A stretch of DNA of 64,000 nt, taken from Pseudomonas citri (lineage in GTDB: Bacteria > Pseudomonadota > Gammaproteobacteria > Pseudomonadales > Pseudomonadaceae). Below the pieces are notes generated by a model that worked only from the letters and a program-made list of their open reading frames with translations, was not told the DNA's origin and made no database searches. The DNA lies in contig NZ_JAODAB010000002.1 of assembly GCF_025336485.1 (NCBI RefSeq), positions 1 to 64,000 on the forward strand, read 5' to 3'. Below, piece after piece: positions 38,678 to 48,175 of this stretch (positions are counted from its first letter, which is position 1; every line of letters starts with the position of its first letter). Made by a program: the position numbers and the translations under genes.

Positions 38678-41062
38678 TCAGCCCAGCTGCACCTCAACCT
38701 GATCCCGCCCGGCCTGCTTGGCCGCGTACACCCCGGAGTCGGCGCGTAGCAACAAGGCATCCGCGCCCTCGCCGGTGCGCCAACTGGCAATGCCGAAGCT
38801 GGCGGTGACAACGCCCACGCCGTCGATAGGCGCGCTGCGCAAGCCTTCCCACAACTCCAACGCCAGGGAATGGGCGGCATCGCCGTCGGTCTCCGGGCAC
38901 AGCACCACGAACTCTTCCCCACCCAACCGGCAGAACACATCGGTGCGCCGCAAGCGTTGGGCAATGCGTTGGCAGACTGCCTGTAGCACCCGGTCGCCCA
39001 CCGCATGACCGTGCTGGTCATTGATACGTTTGAAGTGGTCGATGTCGAGCATGATCACCGACAGGTCCCCGGAGCCACGCTCGACCCGGGACATTTCCGA
39101 CGTCAGGCGCTCCTGGAAGTAGCGTCGGTTGCGAATTCCCGTCAAGGCATCGGTCACCGACAACGCGCGCAACTCCTCTTCCACACGCTTGAGATCGGAA
39201 ATATCGGAAATATAACCGTGCCACAACACCCCGCCACCCGGCAGTTCCTCCGGCGTGGCCTCGCCCCGCACCCAGCGCAGGCCACGTTGCGGCAGCAGTA
39301 CCCGATACTCTTCCCGCCAAGGACTCAAGCGGTCGGCCGAGGTGCGGATCGACGCCCGAACCCGCGCGCTGTCCTGGGGGTGAATGCGCGAGAAAACCGC
39401 CTCGGCGTTCTGGAACAGCACGTCGGGCTCCAACTCGTAGATATCGCGAATGCCGTCGCTCGCATAGATCACGCTGAAACGGCCATTGAAATCCATCTTG
39501 AACTGGTAGATGCCTCCAGGCAGGTGGGCGCTGAGCTTCTTCAACAACAGGTCCCGAGCCGCCAGCGCTTCGTGGACCCGCTTGCGTTCGGTGATGTCGA
39601 TGCAGATCGCCAGGTGCCCGATCCACAGCCCCTGGTCATCGAGCATGGGCGTGGCCAGCATGTTCACGGTCAGGTGGCTGCCGTCGCGGCGCACCAGGGT
39701 CCATTCCCGGGCCTGTTGCTCCCCCTGCTCCCCGCTTTCGAGCAACATCGCGTGGCACGTGGGGATCGGCTTGCCAAGACGCGCGCCAAGCTGAGCAGCA
39801 CGCGCCTGGAGTTCGCGCGCAAGGTGCAGGTTCTCCAGCGTCATGCTTTGCAGGACTTCATAGCTGGGGTAGCCGAGCATCTGCTCGGCGCCGGCGTTGA
39901 AGGTGGTGATGACCCCGCGCAGGTCAGTGGCAATGATCGCAACCTGGGTCGCGGCATTCAGCACACCGCGCAACTGGCCATGGGTACCGCGCAGCTCGAC
40001 CTCCCGGGCGCGCAGTTCGCGGGTTCGTTGCTCCACCAGCGTCAAGGCCCGTTGCCGCTGGCTGACCAAGACATACAGCAGGGCGCTGAGCAGCACGCTG
40101 AGCAAACCGCCCAGCACCACGACGCTCGTCATCGATGAATGGTTGGTCGACAGGAACAGACGGCTGGGGCGCAGTTCCACCTTGAAATCATGATCGGCCA
40201 GGCGCAACAGGCGGCTCGCCGAGAAATCGCTGTGGCCCGGTCGGTTATGGGACTCGAACAGCATTTCCTCTCGATCAGCAGTGGACAGGTCCAGGACACG
40301 CATCGAGAGATTGTCGTGGTCGGGCATCGGCAGCCCGTCGCCCATCAACTGCTGCATGCTGATGGCCGCCACCACGTAGCCGAACGGTTCCGTGGCGCCC
40401 TCGCGAGTCACCGCCGCCGCCAGCAACACCCCTCGGGCCAGCGCCGGGTCGACACCCAGCAGTTCCAACGGCGGCGAGACCGCCAGCCCACCGCGCTGGC
40501 GCGCCCGTTCGAGAGTGGCACGGCGCATCGGTTCGTACAGCAAATCCAGACCCAATGGCGTGCGGTAGGAGCCCTGGCTCTGGAGGTATTGCACCGGCAC
40601 GTATTCGTCCCGTTCAGCGGCCTGGCGCAGCGCCCCGCTGGCGTCCGTTTCCCGGATACTGAAGTCCGTGACCCCATCGCTGCGCGCCTGCTGTTCAAAG
40701 GACTGTCGTTCGTCTCGAAAGACCCGAGGCGCCCAGGCCAAGGCCCCGGTACGGCGCAACATCGCCTCGACGTAACCGCGGAACTCGTTGTTGGAAACCC
40801 CTTCGGAGTTGGCAAAAAAACGCCTCAGACCGTCGAGACGTTGCTCCTGCTCCTGGAAACGTTCCTCGATGCGGCTGAAACGCTCCTCGGCTTGCAGCTC
40901 GAAGCGCTGGCGCAATTGCTGCTGGAACAGATTCATCATCGCCCACGTCAGCAGGCCAGTCAGCAGCATACCGGCCAGCAGGACCAGCGAAGCCACCAGC
41001 CAGGCCGATACTTCTTCGCTGATAAAGCCCAGGATCCTGGGACGCACCTGATGCAATGCCAT
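38678..41062 (-). CDS. membrane diguanylate cyclase (CHASE-PAS-PAS-GGDEF)
   Basis: A 794-residue protein. One N-terminal transmembrane helix (WLVASLVLLAGMLLTGLLTW) and a second near residue ~315 (VVVLGGLLSVLLSALLYVLV) enclose a periplasmic CHASE-type sensor. Two PAS domains follow (~355-490 and ~500-620). The GGDEF domain carries GGEEF at about 714-718 with an upstream RRTD inhibitory site, so it should make cyclic-di-GMP and be feedback-regulated. The ATG at 41062 (MALHQVRPRIL) is preferred; the frame extends to a TTG at 41098. The sensed signal is unknown. Confidence 0.9.
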   Translation of the reverse strand: MALHQVRPRILGFISEEVSAWLVASLVLLAGMLLTGLLTWAMMNLFQQQLRQRFELQAEERFSRIEERFQEQEQRLDGLRRFFANSEGVSNNEFRGYVEAMLRRTGALAWAPRVFRDERQSFEQQARSDGVTDFSIRETDASGALRQAAERDEYVPVQYLQSQGSYRTPLGLDLLYEPMRRATLERARQRGGLAVSPPLELLGVDPALARGVLLAAAVTREGATEPFGYVVAAISMQQLMGDGLPMPDHDNLSMRVLDLSTADREEMLFESHNRPGHSDFSASRLLRLADHDFKVELRPSRLFLSTNHSSMTSVVVLGGLLSVLLSALLYVLVSQRQRALTLVEQRTRELRAREVELRGTHGQLRGVLNAATQVAIIATDLRGVITTFNAGAEQMLGYPSYEVLQSMTLENLHLARELQARAAQLGARLGKPIPTCHAMLLESGEQGEQQAREWTLVRRDGSHLTVNMLATPMLDDQGLWIGHLAICIDITERKRVHEALAARDLLLKKLSAHLPGGIYQFKMDFNGRFSVIYASDGIRDIYELEPDVLFQNAEAVFSRIHPQDSARVRASIRTSADRLSPWREEYRVLLPQRGLRWVRGEATPEELPGGGVLWHGYISDISDLKRVEEELRALSVTDALTGIRNRRYFQERLTSEMSRVERGSGDLSVIMLDIDHFKRINDQHGHAVGDRVLQAVCQRIAQRLRRTDVFCRLGGEEFVVLCPETDGDAAHSLALELWEGLRSAPIDGVGVVTASFGIASWRTGEGADALLLRADSGVYAAKQAGRDQVEVQLG

Positions 41063-41202
41063 AAACACGACTCGGAAAGGGGCAGGCAACGGAACCAACC
41101 CTGGCCACAGGCTAGTTATAGCTATTAGCCATCACTTTAGCCAGTCCCAAAATTGCCTGAAAGCCTTGAGCTACAAGGCTTTCGTGGATCCAATCAGGGC
41201 GA

Positions 41203-43464
41203 TCAACGCGCCATGATCTTCCAGGCACGGTGGATCTTGCTGTTGCGGGCGAAATCCGGATCGAGGGTCTTGGCGCTGATTTCCTCCACGGCGTAGCGCT
41301 CGGCGAGGTTGTCGTCGAGCTGGAACTTGCGGAAATTGTTGGAGAAATACAGCACGCCGCCCGGCGCCAGGCGCGCCATGGCCAGGTCCAGCAATTGGAC
41401 ATGGTCACGCTGCACGTCAAAGATGCCTTCCATGCGCTTGGAATTGGAGAACGTCGGCGGGTCGATGAAGATCAGGTCGTACTCGTCACGACTGCTTTCA
41501 AGCCAAGCCATCACATCGCCCTGCTCCAGGCGGTTCTTGTCGGAAAAACCATTGAGCGACAGGTTGCGACGTGCCCAATCCAGGTAGGTTTTCGACAGGT
41601 CGACGCTGGTGGTGCTCCGAGCACCACCCTTGGCCGCGTGGACGCTGGCGGTCGCGGTGTAGCAGAACAGGTTGAGGAAACGCTTGCCCGCGGCCTCTTT
41701 CTGAATCCGCAGGCGCATCGGCCGGTGGTCGAGAAACAGCCCGGTGTCCAGGTAGTCCGTGAGGTTGACCAGCAGCTTCACGCCGCCTTCGTGGACCTCG
41801 GTGAACTTGCCCTGGGCGCTCTGGCGCTCGTACTGCTTGGTGCCGCCCTGGCGTTCGCGGCGCTTGATCACCACCCGGCTCTTGTCGACATTCAGCGCCT
41901 GGGGAATGGCAGCCAAGGCGTCGAACAACCGGGCCGAGGCCTTTTCCGGGTCGATGGACTTGGGCGCGGCGTATTCCTGCACATGCACCCAATCGTGGTA
42001 CAGGTCGATGGCCATGGCATATTCCGGCATGTCGGCATCGTAGACGCGGTAGCACTCCACCCCTTCACGCTTGGCCCATTTGCTCAACTGCTTGAGGTTT
42101 TTTTGCAGGCGATTGGCGAACATCTGCCCGCCCTCGCTCAGTCGTGCCTGCTCGACCACAGGGGCCGGGGCCGGTTTGATCGGGTTGCCGTTCTTGTTGT
42201 ATTGACGCTCTTGCGGGGCCGGGGCCTGATCGTACGCGGCCTGTTCACGCTCGGCCTGGCGCTGTTCCGGTGTGCGACGCTCGCCGGTGACGAACTGATC
42301 CGGCAGCACCTTGATCAGCAACAGCTTGCACGGCAAGGCACCGTTCCAGAACGAATACTGCTTGTGGCTGCGGATACCCATGCGCTTGCCCAGGTCCGGC
42401 GCGCCAGTGAACACCGCCGCCTCCCAGTTCAGGCAGGCCTGGCGCAGGCGCTCGCCGAGGTTCTGGTAGAGATAAAGCAGGCTGGCTTCGTCGCCCAGGC
42501 GCTCGCCGTACGGCGGGTTGCAGATCACCAACCCCTTCTGATTCTGGTCCGGACGTGGCTCGAAAGTGGCGACTTCACCCTGGTAGATCTTGATCCACTC
42601 GCTCAAACCCGCACGCTCGACGTTGTTGCGGCCCGGCTGGATCAGCCGCGGGTCGGCTTCATAGCCACGGATCCACAACGGTGGCTTGGCCAGGCCGGCG
42701 GCGGCGCGGGCCGTGGCCTCTTCGTGGAGTTTTTTCCACAACGCCGGCACATGGCCGAGCCAGGCGGTGAAGCCCCATTGCTGGCGGCGCAGGTTCGGCG
42801 CCATGTCGGTGGCGATCATCCCGGCTTCCACCAGGAACGTGCCGACGCCACACATCGGGTCGGCCAGCGCCCCGCCTTCGGCGGCGATGCGTGGCCAACC
42901 GGCGCGGATCAGGATCGCTGCGGCAAGGTTTTCCTTCAGTGGCGCGGCGCCTTGCTGCAAGCGATAGCCGCGCTGGTGCAGGCTGTGGCCGGAAAGGTCC
43001 AGGGAGAGGATCGCCTCGCCACGGTCCAGGCGCAGGTGAATGCGCAGGTCCGGGTTGAGTTTGTCGATGGAGGGCCGCTCGCCCGACGGCGTACGCAGCT
43101 TGTCGACGATGGCGTCCTTGACCTTCAAGGCGCCGAAGTGAGTGTTGTCGATGCCCGAGCCATGGCCGCTGAACTCCACCGCCAGGGTGCCATCGGCGAG
43201 CATGTGATCCTGCCAGTCGACGTCCAGTACGCCGTTGTACAGGTCGTCGGCATTCTTCATCGCAAAGCGCTTGAGCACCAGCAACACCCGGTTGGCCAGG
43301 CGTGACCACAGGCACAGGCGATAGGCGGTTTCCATATCGGCCATGCCACGCACGGCAGAAGTGTGTTCACGCGCCTCCTCAAGGCCAAGCCCGATGGCTT
43401 CCTCGAGAAGCAGGCCTTCGAGGCCCTTGGGGCAGGTGAGGAAGAGTTCGAAACGATCGGACAT
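41203..43464 (-). CDS. rlmL: 23S rRNA (guanine2445-N2 / guanine2069-N7) methyltransferase RlmKL
   Basis: A 753-residue fusion of two methyltransferases. The N-terminal half has a THUMP domain and the RlmL N2-methyltransferase motif LADPMCGVGTFLVEAG with the active-site NPPYGERLGDE. The C-terminal half (RlmK) has VNLTDYLDTGLFLDHRPMR and the second SAM site LNLFCYTATASVHAA with FIDPPTFSNSKRM. The ATG at 43464 (MSDRFELFLTCPKG) matches homologues. A hairpin CCGGGCAA-CGCA-TTGCCCGG (43494-43513) lies in its leader, of unknown effect. Confidence 0.96.
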   Translation of the reverse strand: MSDRFELFLTCPKGLEGLLLEEAIGLGLEEAREHTSAVRGMADMETAYRLCLWSRLANRVLLVLKRFAMKNADDLYNGVLDVDWQDHMLADGTLAVEFSGHGSGIDNTHFGALKVKDAIVDKLRTPSGERPSIDKLNPDLRIHLRLDRGEAILSLDLSGHSLHQRGYRLQQGAAPLKENLAAAILIRAGWPRIAAEGGALADPMCGVGTFLVEAGMIATDMAPNLRRQQWGFTAWLGHVPALWKKLHEEATARAAAGLAKPPLWIRGYEADPRLIQPGRNNVERAGLSEWIKIYQGEVATFEPRPDQNQKGLVICNPPYGERLGDEASLLYLYQNLGERLRQACLNWEAAVFTGAPDLGKRMGIRSHKQYSFWNGALPCKLLLIKVLPDQFVTGERRTPEQRQAEREQAAYDQAPAPQERQYNKNGNPIKPAPAPVVEQARLSEGGQMFANRLQKNLKQLSKWAKREGVECYRVYDADMPEYAMAIDLYHDWVHVQEYAAPKSIDPEKASARLFDALAAIPQALNVDKSRVVIKRRERQGGTKQYERQSAQGKFTEVHEGGVKLLVNLTDYLDTGLFLDHRPMRLRIQKEAAGKRFLNLFCYTATASVHAAKGGARSTTSVDLSKTYLDWARRNLSLNGFSDKNRLEQGDVMAWLESSRDEYDLIFIDPPTFSNSKRMEGIFDVQRDHVQLLDLAMARLAPGGVLYFSNNFRKFQLDDNLAERYAVEEISAKTLDPDFARNSKIHRAWKIMAR

Positions 43465-43889
43465 GGGATTTCCTGAGCCTTTGGCTAAGTGGACCGGGCA
43501 ACGCATTGCCCGGCCGGGTTCAATCAGGTGCTTTTCTCAAGAGCACCCGCGTGGCACGAAAGTGTGCCGTCCCGCCCTCGCCGCTCAGGTTAAAAGAGCT
43601 TAGATGCGGGGGCAGATAAAAAATTCTGTGCAACAAATTGTGAAAACTCATCCCTTTCGTCGAATAGTACCCGAGTGCAACGGGAGGACATTCGCATTCA
43701 GAAAAGGACCGCGCCCGGCGGCGCAGGGCAGATCATACAGGGCTCTTGCTCGTTAGCGGTCGACGAACATCAAGTTACTTATCGCCCTAACATCTTTCTT
43801 GTTACGTCCTTATGACAAAACGATCATTCCATCCATGTGACGCTTTGGTTAGAACTCAACACAGGTTGACGCCACAACGGCGCCAACAC
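43465..43889. other. gap between rlmL and the rmf leader
   Basis: About 425 bases without a gene. It contains a palindrome at 43494-43513, a GGTGCT..AGCACC hairpin at 43527-43547 near rlmL and an A+T-rich stretch (43600-43680) that may include divergent promoters. I could not place the rmf promoter with confidence. Confidence 0.4.
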
Positions 43890-43995
43890 CTTGGCTCGTC
43901 ACGCCGGCAACGAGCCACCAACGGCAGAATGATTCTGCCCCGACCTCGATAGAGGTCGACGCGAAGCAACAGTCAACAAGTGAGGGCAACACCCT
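43890..43995 (+). ncRNA. structured rmf mRNA leader
   Basis: Successive hairpins precede rmf: TGGCTCGT..ACGAGCCA (43892-43917), GGCAGAAT-G-ATTCTGCC (43923-43939) and CGACCTC-GATA-GAGGTCG (43941-43958). A small AGGG-CAACA-CCCT pairing (43983-43995) then covers the Shine-Dalgarno directly before the ATG. A conserved RNA motif upstream of Pseudomonas rmf genes has been described (the rmf RNA motif); this leader is probably a member. It likely controls rmf mRNA stability or translation. Confidence 0.7.
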
Positions 43996-44211
43996 ATGAG
44001 AAGACTTAAGCGTGATCCGTTGGAAAGAGCATTTTTACGCGGTTACCAATATGGCGTTGGTGGTAAATCCCGTGAGCTTTGCCCCTTTACTCTACCGTCA
44101 GTACGTCAAGCCTGGATCAATGGCTGGCGAGAAGGACGCGGCGACAACTGGGACGGTATGACCGGCACTGCGGGTATCCATAGACTCAACGAACTTCACG
44201 CCGTCGGCTGA
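43996..44211 (+). CDS. rmf: ribosome modulation factor
   Basis: A 71-residue basic protein, MRRLKRDPLERAFLRGYQYG, with the family segment GKSRELCPF and INGWREGRGDNWDGM. RMF helps form inactive 100S ribosome dimers in stationary phase with HPF. It has a structured leader upstream and a terminator downstream and is transcribed toward pyrD, which is on the opposite strand. Confidence 0.96.
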   Translation: MRRLKRDPLERAFLRGYQYGVGGKSRELCPFTLPSVRQAWINGWREGRGDNWDGMTGTAGIHRLNELHAVG

Positions 44212-44302
44212 CACAGGGCTTAATACTCGAGAACTCGACAATTTGATCCACACATCGATTTAATCACGCGCGTCCCATCCGGACGGCGGGCTTCGGCCCA
44301 GG

Positions 44303-44326
44303 GGGCTCCTTCGAGGAGCCCTTTTT
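44303..44326 (+). terminator. rho-independent terminator after rmf
   Basis: GGGCTCC-TTCGA-GGAGCCC followed by TTTTT, a compact 7-bp stem with T-run, about 90 bp after the rmf stop codon. Confidence 0.88.
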
Positions 44327-44390
44327 AATGGAAGAACGCTGTGAATGCCTGAGCTGCCAACACTATTGTGATTGTGGTGAGCTCCATCGC

Positions 44391-44473
44391 CCTGTGGGAG
44401 CAAGGATTGCCCGCGATGAAGGCAATGCGATCTATCTGGACGCCTGCATCGCGAGCAAGCTTGGCTCCCACAG
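44391..44473. repeat. REP pair between rmf and pyrD
   Basis: Arms CCTGTGGGAGCAAGGATTGC and GCAAGCTTGGCTCCCACAGG. The left unit is somewhat diverged. It lies between the convergent genes rmf and pyrD. Confidence 0.8.
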
Positions 44474-44505
44474 GCAACCCGCAATGGCCTGGCCCGCGTT
44501 AAGAA

Positions 44506-45525
44506 TCAACCCAACGCCGCGATCGCATCCACCGACTCGCGAATCAACGCCGGGCCCTTGTAGATAAAGCCCGAATAGATCTGCACCAGGCTCGCCCCGG
44601 CGACGATCTTCTCGGCGGCGTGCCGCCCTTCGGTAATCCCCCCCGCCGCGATGATCGGCAAGCGGCCTGCCAGTTCGCCCGCCAGGACTTTCACGGTGTG
44701 GGTGCTCTTGTCCCGCACCGGGGCGCCGGACAAGCCGCCCGCCTCGTCACCGTGCTCCAGCCCTTCGACGCCTTCGCGCCCCAGCGTCGTGTTGGTGGCG
44801 ATCACCGCGTCCATGCCGGTTTCAACCAGCGCCTGGGCCACCTGGGCGGTTTCTTCGTCGGTCATGTCCGGGGCGATCTTGATCGCCAGTGGCACGTGCT
44901 TGCCGTGGATCGCCGCCAGTTCGGCCCGACGGCGAGCCAGGTCGGCCAGCAGTTGCTTGAGGGAATCACCGAATTGCAGGCTGCGCAGCCCCGGGGTGTT
45001 CGGCGAGCTGACGTTGACGGTCACGTAGCTGGCGTGGGCATAGACCTTGTCCAGGCAGATCAGGTAATCGTCGACGGCGCGCTCCACCGGGGTGTCGAAA
45101 TTCTTGCCGATGTTGATGCCCATCACGCCCTTGTACTTGGCCGCGGCTACGCGGGCCAGAAGGTTATCCACGCCCAGGTTGTTGAAGCCCATGCGGTTGA
45201 TGATCGCCTCGGCCTGCGGCAGGCGAAACAACCGTGGCTTGGGGTTGCCTGGCTGCGGCCGTGGCGTGACGGTGCCGATTTCGACGAAACCGAAGCCCAA
45301 CTGGGCGAAACCGTCGATGGCCGCACCGTTCTTGTCCAGGCCCGCCGCCAACCCGACCGGGTTAGGGAATTGCAGCCCCATCACCGTCACCGGCAACTTC
45401 GCCGGGGCCTTGCACAGCAAGCCGTTAAGCCCCAGGCGCCCGCCCGCGCCGATCAAGTCCAGGGACAGGTCGTGGGAGGTTTCCGGGGAAAGTTTGAACA
45501 GCAGCTCACGGGCCAGGGTGTACAT
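44506..45525 (-). CDS. pyrD: dihydroorotate dehydrogenase (quinone, class 2)
   Basis: A 339-residue FMN enzyme of pyrimidine synthesis. The N-terminal membrane-associating helix region ([20 protein letters not shown]) marks class 2. FMN and active-site motifs include [35 protein letters not shown] (catalytic Ser of class 2) and [12 protein letters not shown]. It is followed by rmf and rlmL in the genus. The T3SS island begins about 100 bp beyond its start codon. Confidence 0.96.
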   Translation of the reverse strand: MYTLARELLFKLSPETSHDLSLDLIGAGGRLGLNGLLCKAPAKLPVTVMGLQFPNPVGLAAGLDKNGAAIDGFAQLGFGFVEIGTVTPRPQPGNPKPRLFRLPQAEAIINRMGFNNLGVDNLLARVAAAKYKGVMGINIGKNFDTPVERAVDDYLICLDKVYAHASYVTVNVSSPNTPGLRSLQFGDSLKQLLADLARRRAELAAIHGKHVPLAIKIAPDMTDEETAQVAQALVETGMDAVIATNTTLGREGVEGLEHGDEAGGLSGAPVRDKSTHTVKVLAGELAGRLPIIAAGGITEGRHAAEKIVAGASLVQIYSGFIYKGPALIRESVDAIAALG

Positions 45526-45624
45526 GGGCGGGTTTGACTCGATCGAATAAATGAGGCGGCGATTATAGCCGGGGTGAAGGGATGGGAGCGAGCAACCGAT
45601 GGTCGCCCGCCCCCTCGGGGTGAA

Positions 45625-46992
45625 TCAAGGCGTGGTTGTTTCCTGAGGCAGCGCATAGGTGTTGTCGGTGCGCTTGAGGTTGGCAAAGATGAGTGGAAAG
45701 TAAAGAAGCATCATCATCACGGCGAAACAGCCATTGAGAAGATGACCTTGGGTGTCATCACCGATCTCGGACTCACTCAACAAAGACGCTGCCACGCCTA
45801 CGGTGAGGCTGACAGCGTGACCAAACGAGAGGCGTAGCCCCGCAACATTCACAAATGCATCGGCCAATTGAGTCCTGGTGGGTAGCTGGGCCGCCACGCG
45901 CACCTCCAAGGCCATTTGTCGCAAGGTCTCCGGATCGGAGAAAACCGAATCCAGTCCTGGCTGGGGTGACAGCACATGCCAACTTTTGCAGAGGACCAGG
46001 ATCGCCACATCGACCACCATTCCGAGTGCATTCAGCCCGGCATGAAGAGCATCCACCCCGAAATCGTGACCAAGTTCCCCCTCGGCCCTGGCAGCACCAC
46101 TCAAGGGCAGGGTTTTACCCAACTCCGCCAGCGCAAATTGGACGGCACCGTAAGCCGCCGCTGTCACCCCGGTTGCCGCTGCGTTCGCCGGACCGGCATT
46201 GTCCTTCAAAGGGAAGAAGGATTGAGCCACGGCCCTGGCCCCGATATAAACGACTCCACCTACCATTGACGGGAAAAGCTTTGAGGCTGCGCCCGTGACA
46301 ACAGCCCCGATCATTGATCCCATCACCGCACTTGCCATGCACAAACACCCCACCCGGGACTTCCAGCTCGCCTCCCCTGCGAACTCCCTGCGCAAGGCCC
46401 CCATCAGCGTCAACGCTGGCCCCACCATCGCCAGCGAAACGGCCGCCCATGCCCGAGAGGCCTCAGGTGCATCATCTTCGCGCAAAGCGTGCTCGACGAG
46501 AAAGCCAACGTACTGGCGCAAAACGGTGGCCAGAGCGATGACCAATCCCGTGTGCGCAGCAACATTCAGCGCATTCAACCCTGGTCCCTTGGCGGGATCG
46601 AGCAATTGCATGCCAGCCTCGAGCACAGCCTTCAACCGGCCTTCAACGCTTTCGGTTCCTTCGGCGCGCTGATCGATGACGTCAAAAATCTCGTGCCGTT
46701 CAGGGCTGGGGGATATTTCACCCATTTCGATGTAACGATCAATTTCGTATTTGGTATTGCGATCCTTCTCACCCAGACTGTTCGACAGCCCCAGCAAAAG
46801 TTGCTCCATCGGACGGTTTAGATGCTCCAAACCCGCCGTGACTTGCCTGGGTGTTCCTAACCCATCAACCTTAAACTCCACAACACTCAACGTCTTAGAA
46901 TCAACCCCAAGTGACTGCCTGGCCGACGTGTGTGGGGATACCTCATCCTGCTGCGAAACAGCAAAGTTGTTACTCCCTCCCTCGATTTTCAT
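45625..46992 (-). CDS. unrecognised multi-membrane-segment protein at the T3SS operon end (candidate effector)
   Basis: A 455-residue protein. The first ~130 residues are polar (MKIEGGSNNFAVSQQDEVSP..), with no signal peptide. The rest has about seven or eight hydrophobic stretches, for example VGCLCMASAVMGSMIGAVVT, SMVGGVVYIGARAVAQ and CFAVMMMLLYFPLIFANL. The ATG at 46992 has AAGGAG eight bases upstream. It is the last gene of the sctD-L operon, 45 bp after the OrgC-position gene. A polar N-terminus and membrane-rich body are compatible with a secreted effector or translocated membrane protein, but I recognise no family. A housekeeping membrane protein cannot be excluded. Confidence 0.75.
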   Translation of the reverse strand: MKIEGGSNNFAVSQQDEVSPHTSARQSLGVDSKTLSVVEFKVDGLGTPRQVTAGLEHLNRPMEQLLLGLSNSLGEKDRNTKYEIDRYIEMGEISPSPERHEIFDVIDQRAEGTESVEGRLKAVLEAGMQLLDPAKGPGLNALNVAAHTGLVIALATVLRQYVGFLVEHALREDDAPEASRAWAAVSLAMVGPALTLMGALRREFAGEASWKSRVGCLCMASAVMGSMIGAVVTGAASKLFPSMVGGVVYIGARAVAQSFFPLKDNAGPANAAATGVTAAAYGAVQFALAELGKTLPLSGAARAEGELGHDFGVDALHAGLNALGMVVDVAILVLCKSWHVLSPQPGLDSVFSDPETLRQMALEVRVAAQLPTRTQLADAFVNVAGLRLSFGHAVSLTVGVAASLLSESEIGDDTQGHLLNGCFAVMMMLLYFPLIFANLKRTDNTYALPQETTTP

Positions 46993-47037
46993 AGTTATGT
47001 CTCCTTGTTGTTTGCAGTTAACTGCTTGGAGCGATTC

Positions 47038-47478
47038 TCACCACTCACTCTTCTCCCAAGCCTCATCCCCCATTGGCTGGAATACATCTCGCATAAATTC
47101 TTTAGTGAACAGGTCCATCGCGAACGCCAGCCCATTGGCACCGCTGACCTCCCTGTAGAGCGGCGACTTCTCCAACCCCTCGTCCTTCAATCGGACCAAC
47201 ACCTGTAGGGTGATCGCCATCAACGCCTGGGCGGTGGGGTAGGCTGCGGTTTCTCCGTCCGCGCCCCGCAGGGTGCGCAGAAACTCATGGATCGCCTTCT
47301 CGCCCTGCCCCTCCATGGCCAGCAGTAACTGATACAGGTGCTCGAATGCAGGGTCCGGACGCTTGCTGTCCGGGGTCGGTACCTGAGCAGCCAACATCCG
47401 CGATTCCAGGCTCTGGACCGGGGTATGCGCGTCGCGATCCGGTGGGCTGTAAGTGTTCTTGGGTTCAATCTTCAACAT
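47038..47478 (-). CDS. small T3SS-operon protein at the OrgC position
   Basis: A 146-residue hydrophilic protein starting MLKIEPKNTYSPPDRDAHTP. It overlaps the end of sctL by 14 bp, so it is translationally coupled to the basal-body operon. In Salmonella SPI-1 the gene after orgB is orgC, whose product is a secreted protein reported to promote needle assembly. The match here is by position and size only. The protein has a helical C-terminal half (AFAMDLFTKEFMRDVFQPMG) and no membrane segment. Confidence 0.7.
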   Translation of the reverse strand: MLKIEPKNTYSPPDRDAHTPVQSLESRMLAAQVPTPDSKRPDPAFEHLYQLLLAMEGQGEKAIHEFLRTLRGADGETAAYPTAQALMAITLQVLVRLKDEGLEKSPLYREVSGANGLAFAMDLFTKEFMRDVFQPMGDEAWEKSEW

Positions 47479-48175
47479 GCACCTCCTGCGCCACGGTTGC
47501 CGTGGCCTCGGCGACAAAGCTTGCGTACAAATCCGTCAGTGCCTGGAGAGACGCCTCGTCCAAGACCCGGACCGACGCCGGCAACTGGGCGATGCTCGCC
47601 AACAATCGCGGTTCCAACCGTTCCCGAGTCGCTTCAACATCGAACTCCAACAGTTGGTCCGCCAGGCGCAGCACATAGCGCTCTTGTGGGTGATATTCCA
47701 GGATCAGCTCGCCAGGCCATCGCGTGCGCAAGCGCTCGCGCCATTCATGGCCGCATGCCCGGCAATGCAGCGGCAATAACACCTGCAGCACCGCACCCGC
47801 ACTCCCGGATTGCCCGGCCAGCCAGCGCTCCAGCATTTCGTCCAGCCATTGCGGGTTGCTCAAGGCTTGCCCGAGCAAATCACGGGCAGCCCGGGCAAGG
47901 TCGTTGCGCAATTGCAATCCCAGGGTTTGCGAGGTCCGCAAGCTGTCCACCAGCTCTCCGGTCACCCGCAGGAAACCTGTGGCGTAGCCTTGTTGAAACG
48001 CGTGCCCCTGAATTGCCTCAGCATCGCGGTGTGCCTGCTCGACACACTCGCGGGCCCGGCGCTGGGCCTCGAGTTGCAGACGTCGACGGCGGCGTGCGGC
48101 TGCGATGTCCTCGCGCACCAGGTGCACGTCTGCACCAACGGGCAGGTCAGCCAGGGATCGGATCGAGTCGAGCAT
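47465..48175 (-). CDS. sctL: T3SS ATPase regulator/stator SctL (OrgB-like)
   Basis: A 236-residue protein with a charged coiled-coil N-terminal region (LVREDIAAARRRRRLQLEAQ) and a FliH/YscL-type C-terminal domain. SctL links the ATPase SctN to the cytoplasmic sorting platform. The ATG at 48175 ([12 protein letters not shown]) lies inside the end of sctK (29-bp overlap) and fits OrgB; longer in-frame extensions run through sctK in another frame. Confidence 0.82.
   Translation of the reverse strand: MLDSIRSLADLPVGADVHLVREDIAAARRRRRLQLEAQRRARECVEQAHRDAEAIQGHAFQQGYATGFLRVTGELVDSLRTSQTLGLQLRNDLARAARDLLGQALSNPQWLDEMLERWLAGQSGSAGAVLQVLLPLHCRACGHEWRERLRTRWPGELILEYHPQERYVLRLADQLLEFDVEATRERLEPRLLASIAQLPASVRVLDEASLQALTDLYASFVAEATATVAQEVHVED

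Noticed and set aside
41230..43305. A 691-codon open frame antisense to rlmL
   Set aside because: It is a shadow of rlmL, low in hydrophobic cores and without motifs.
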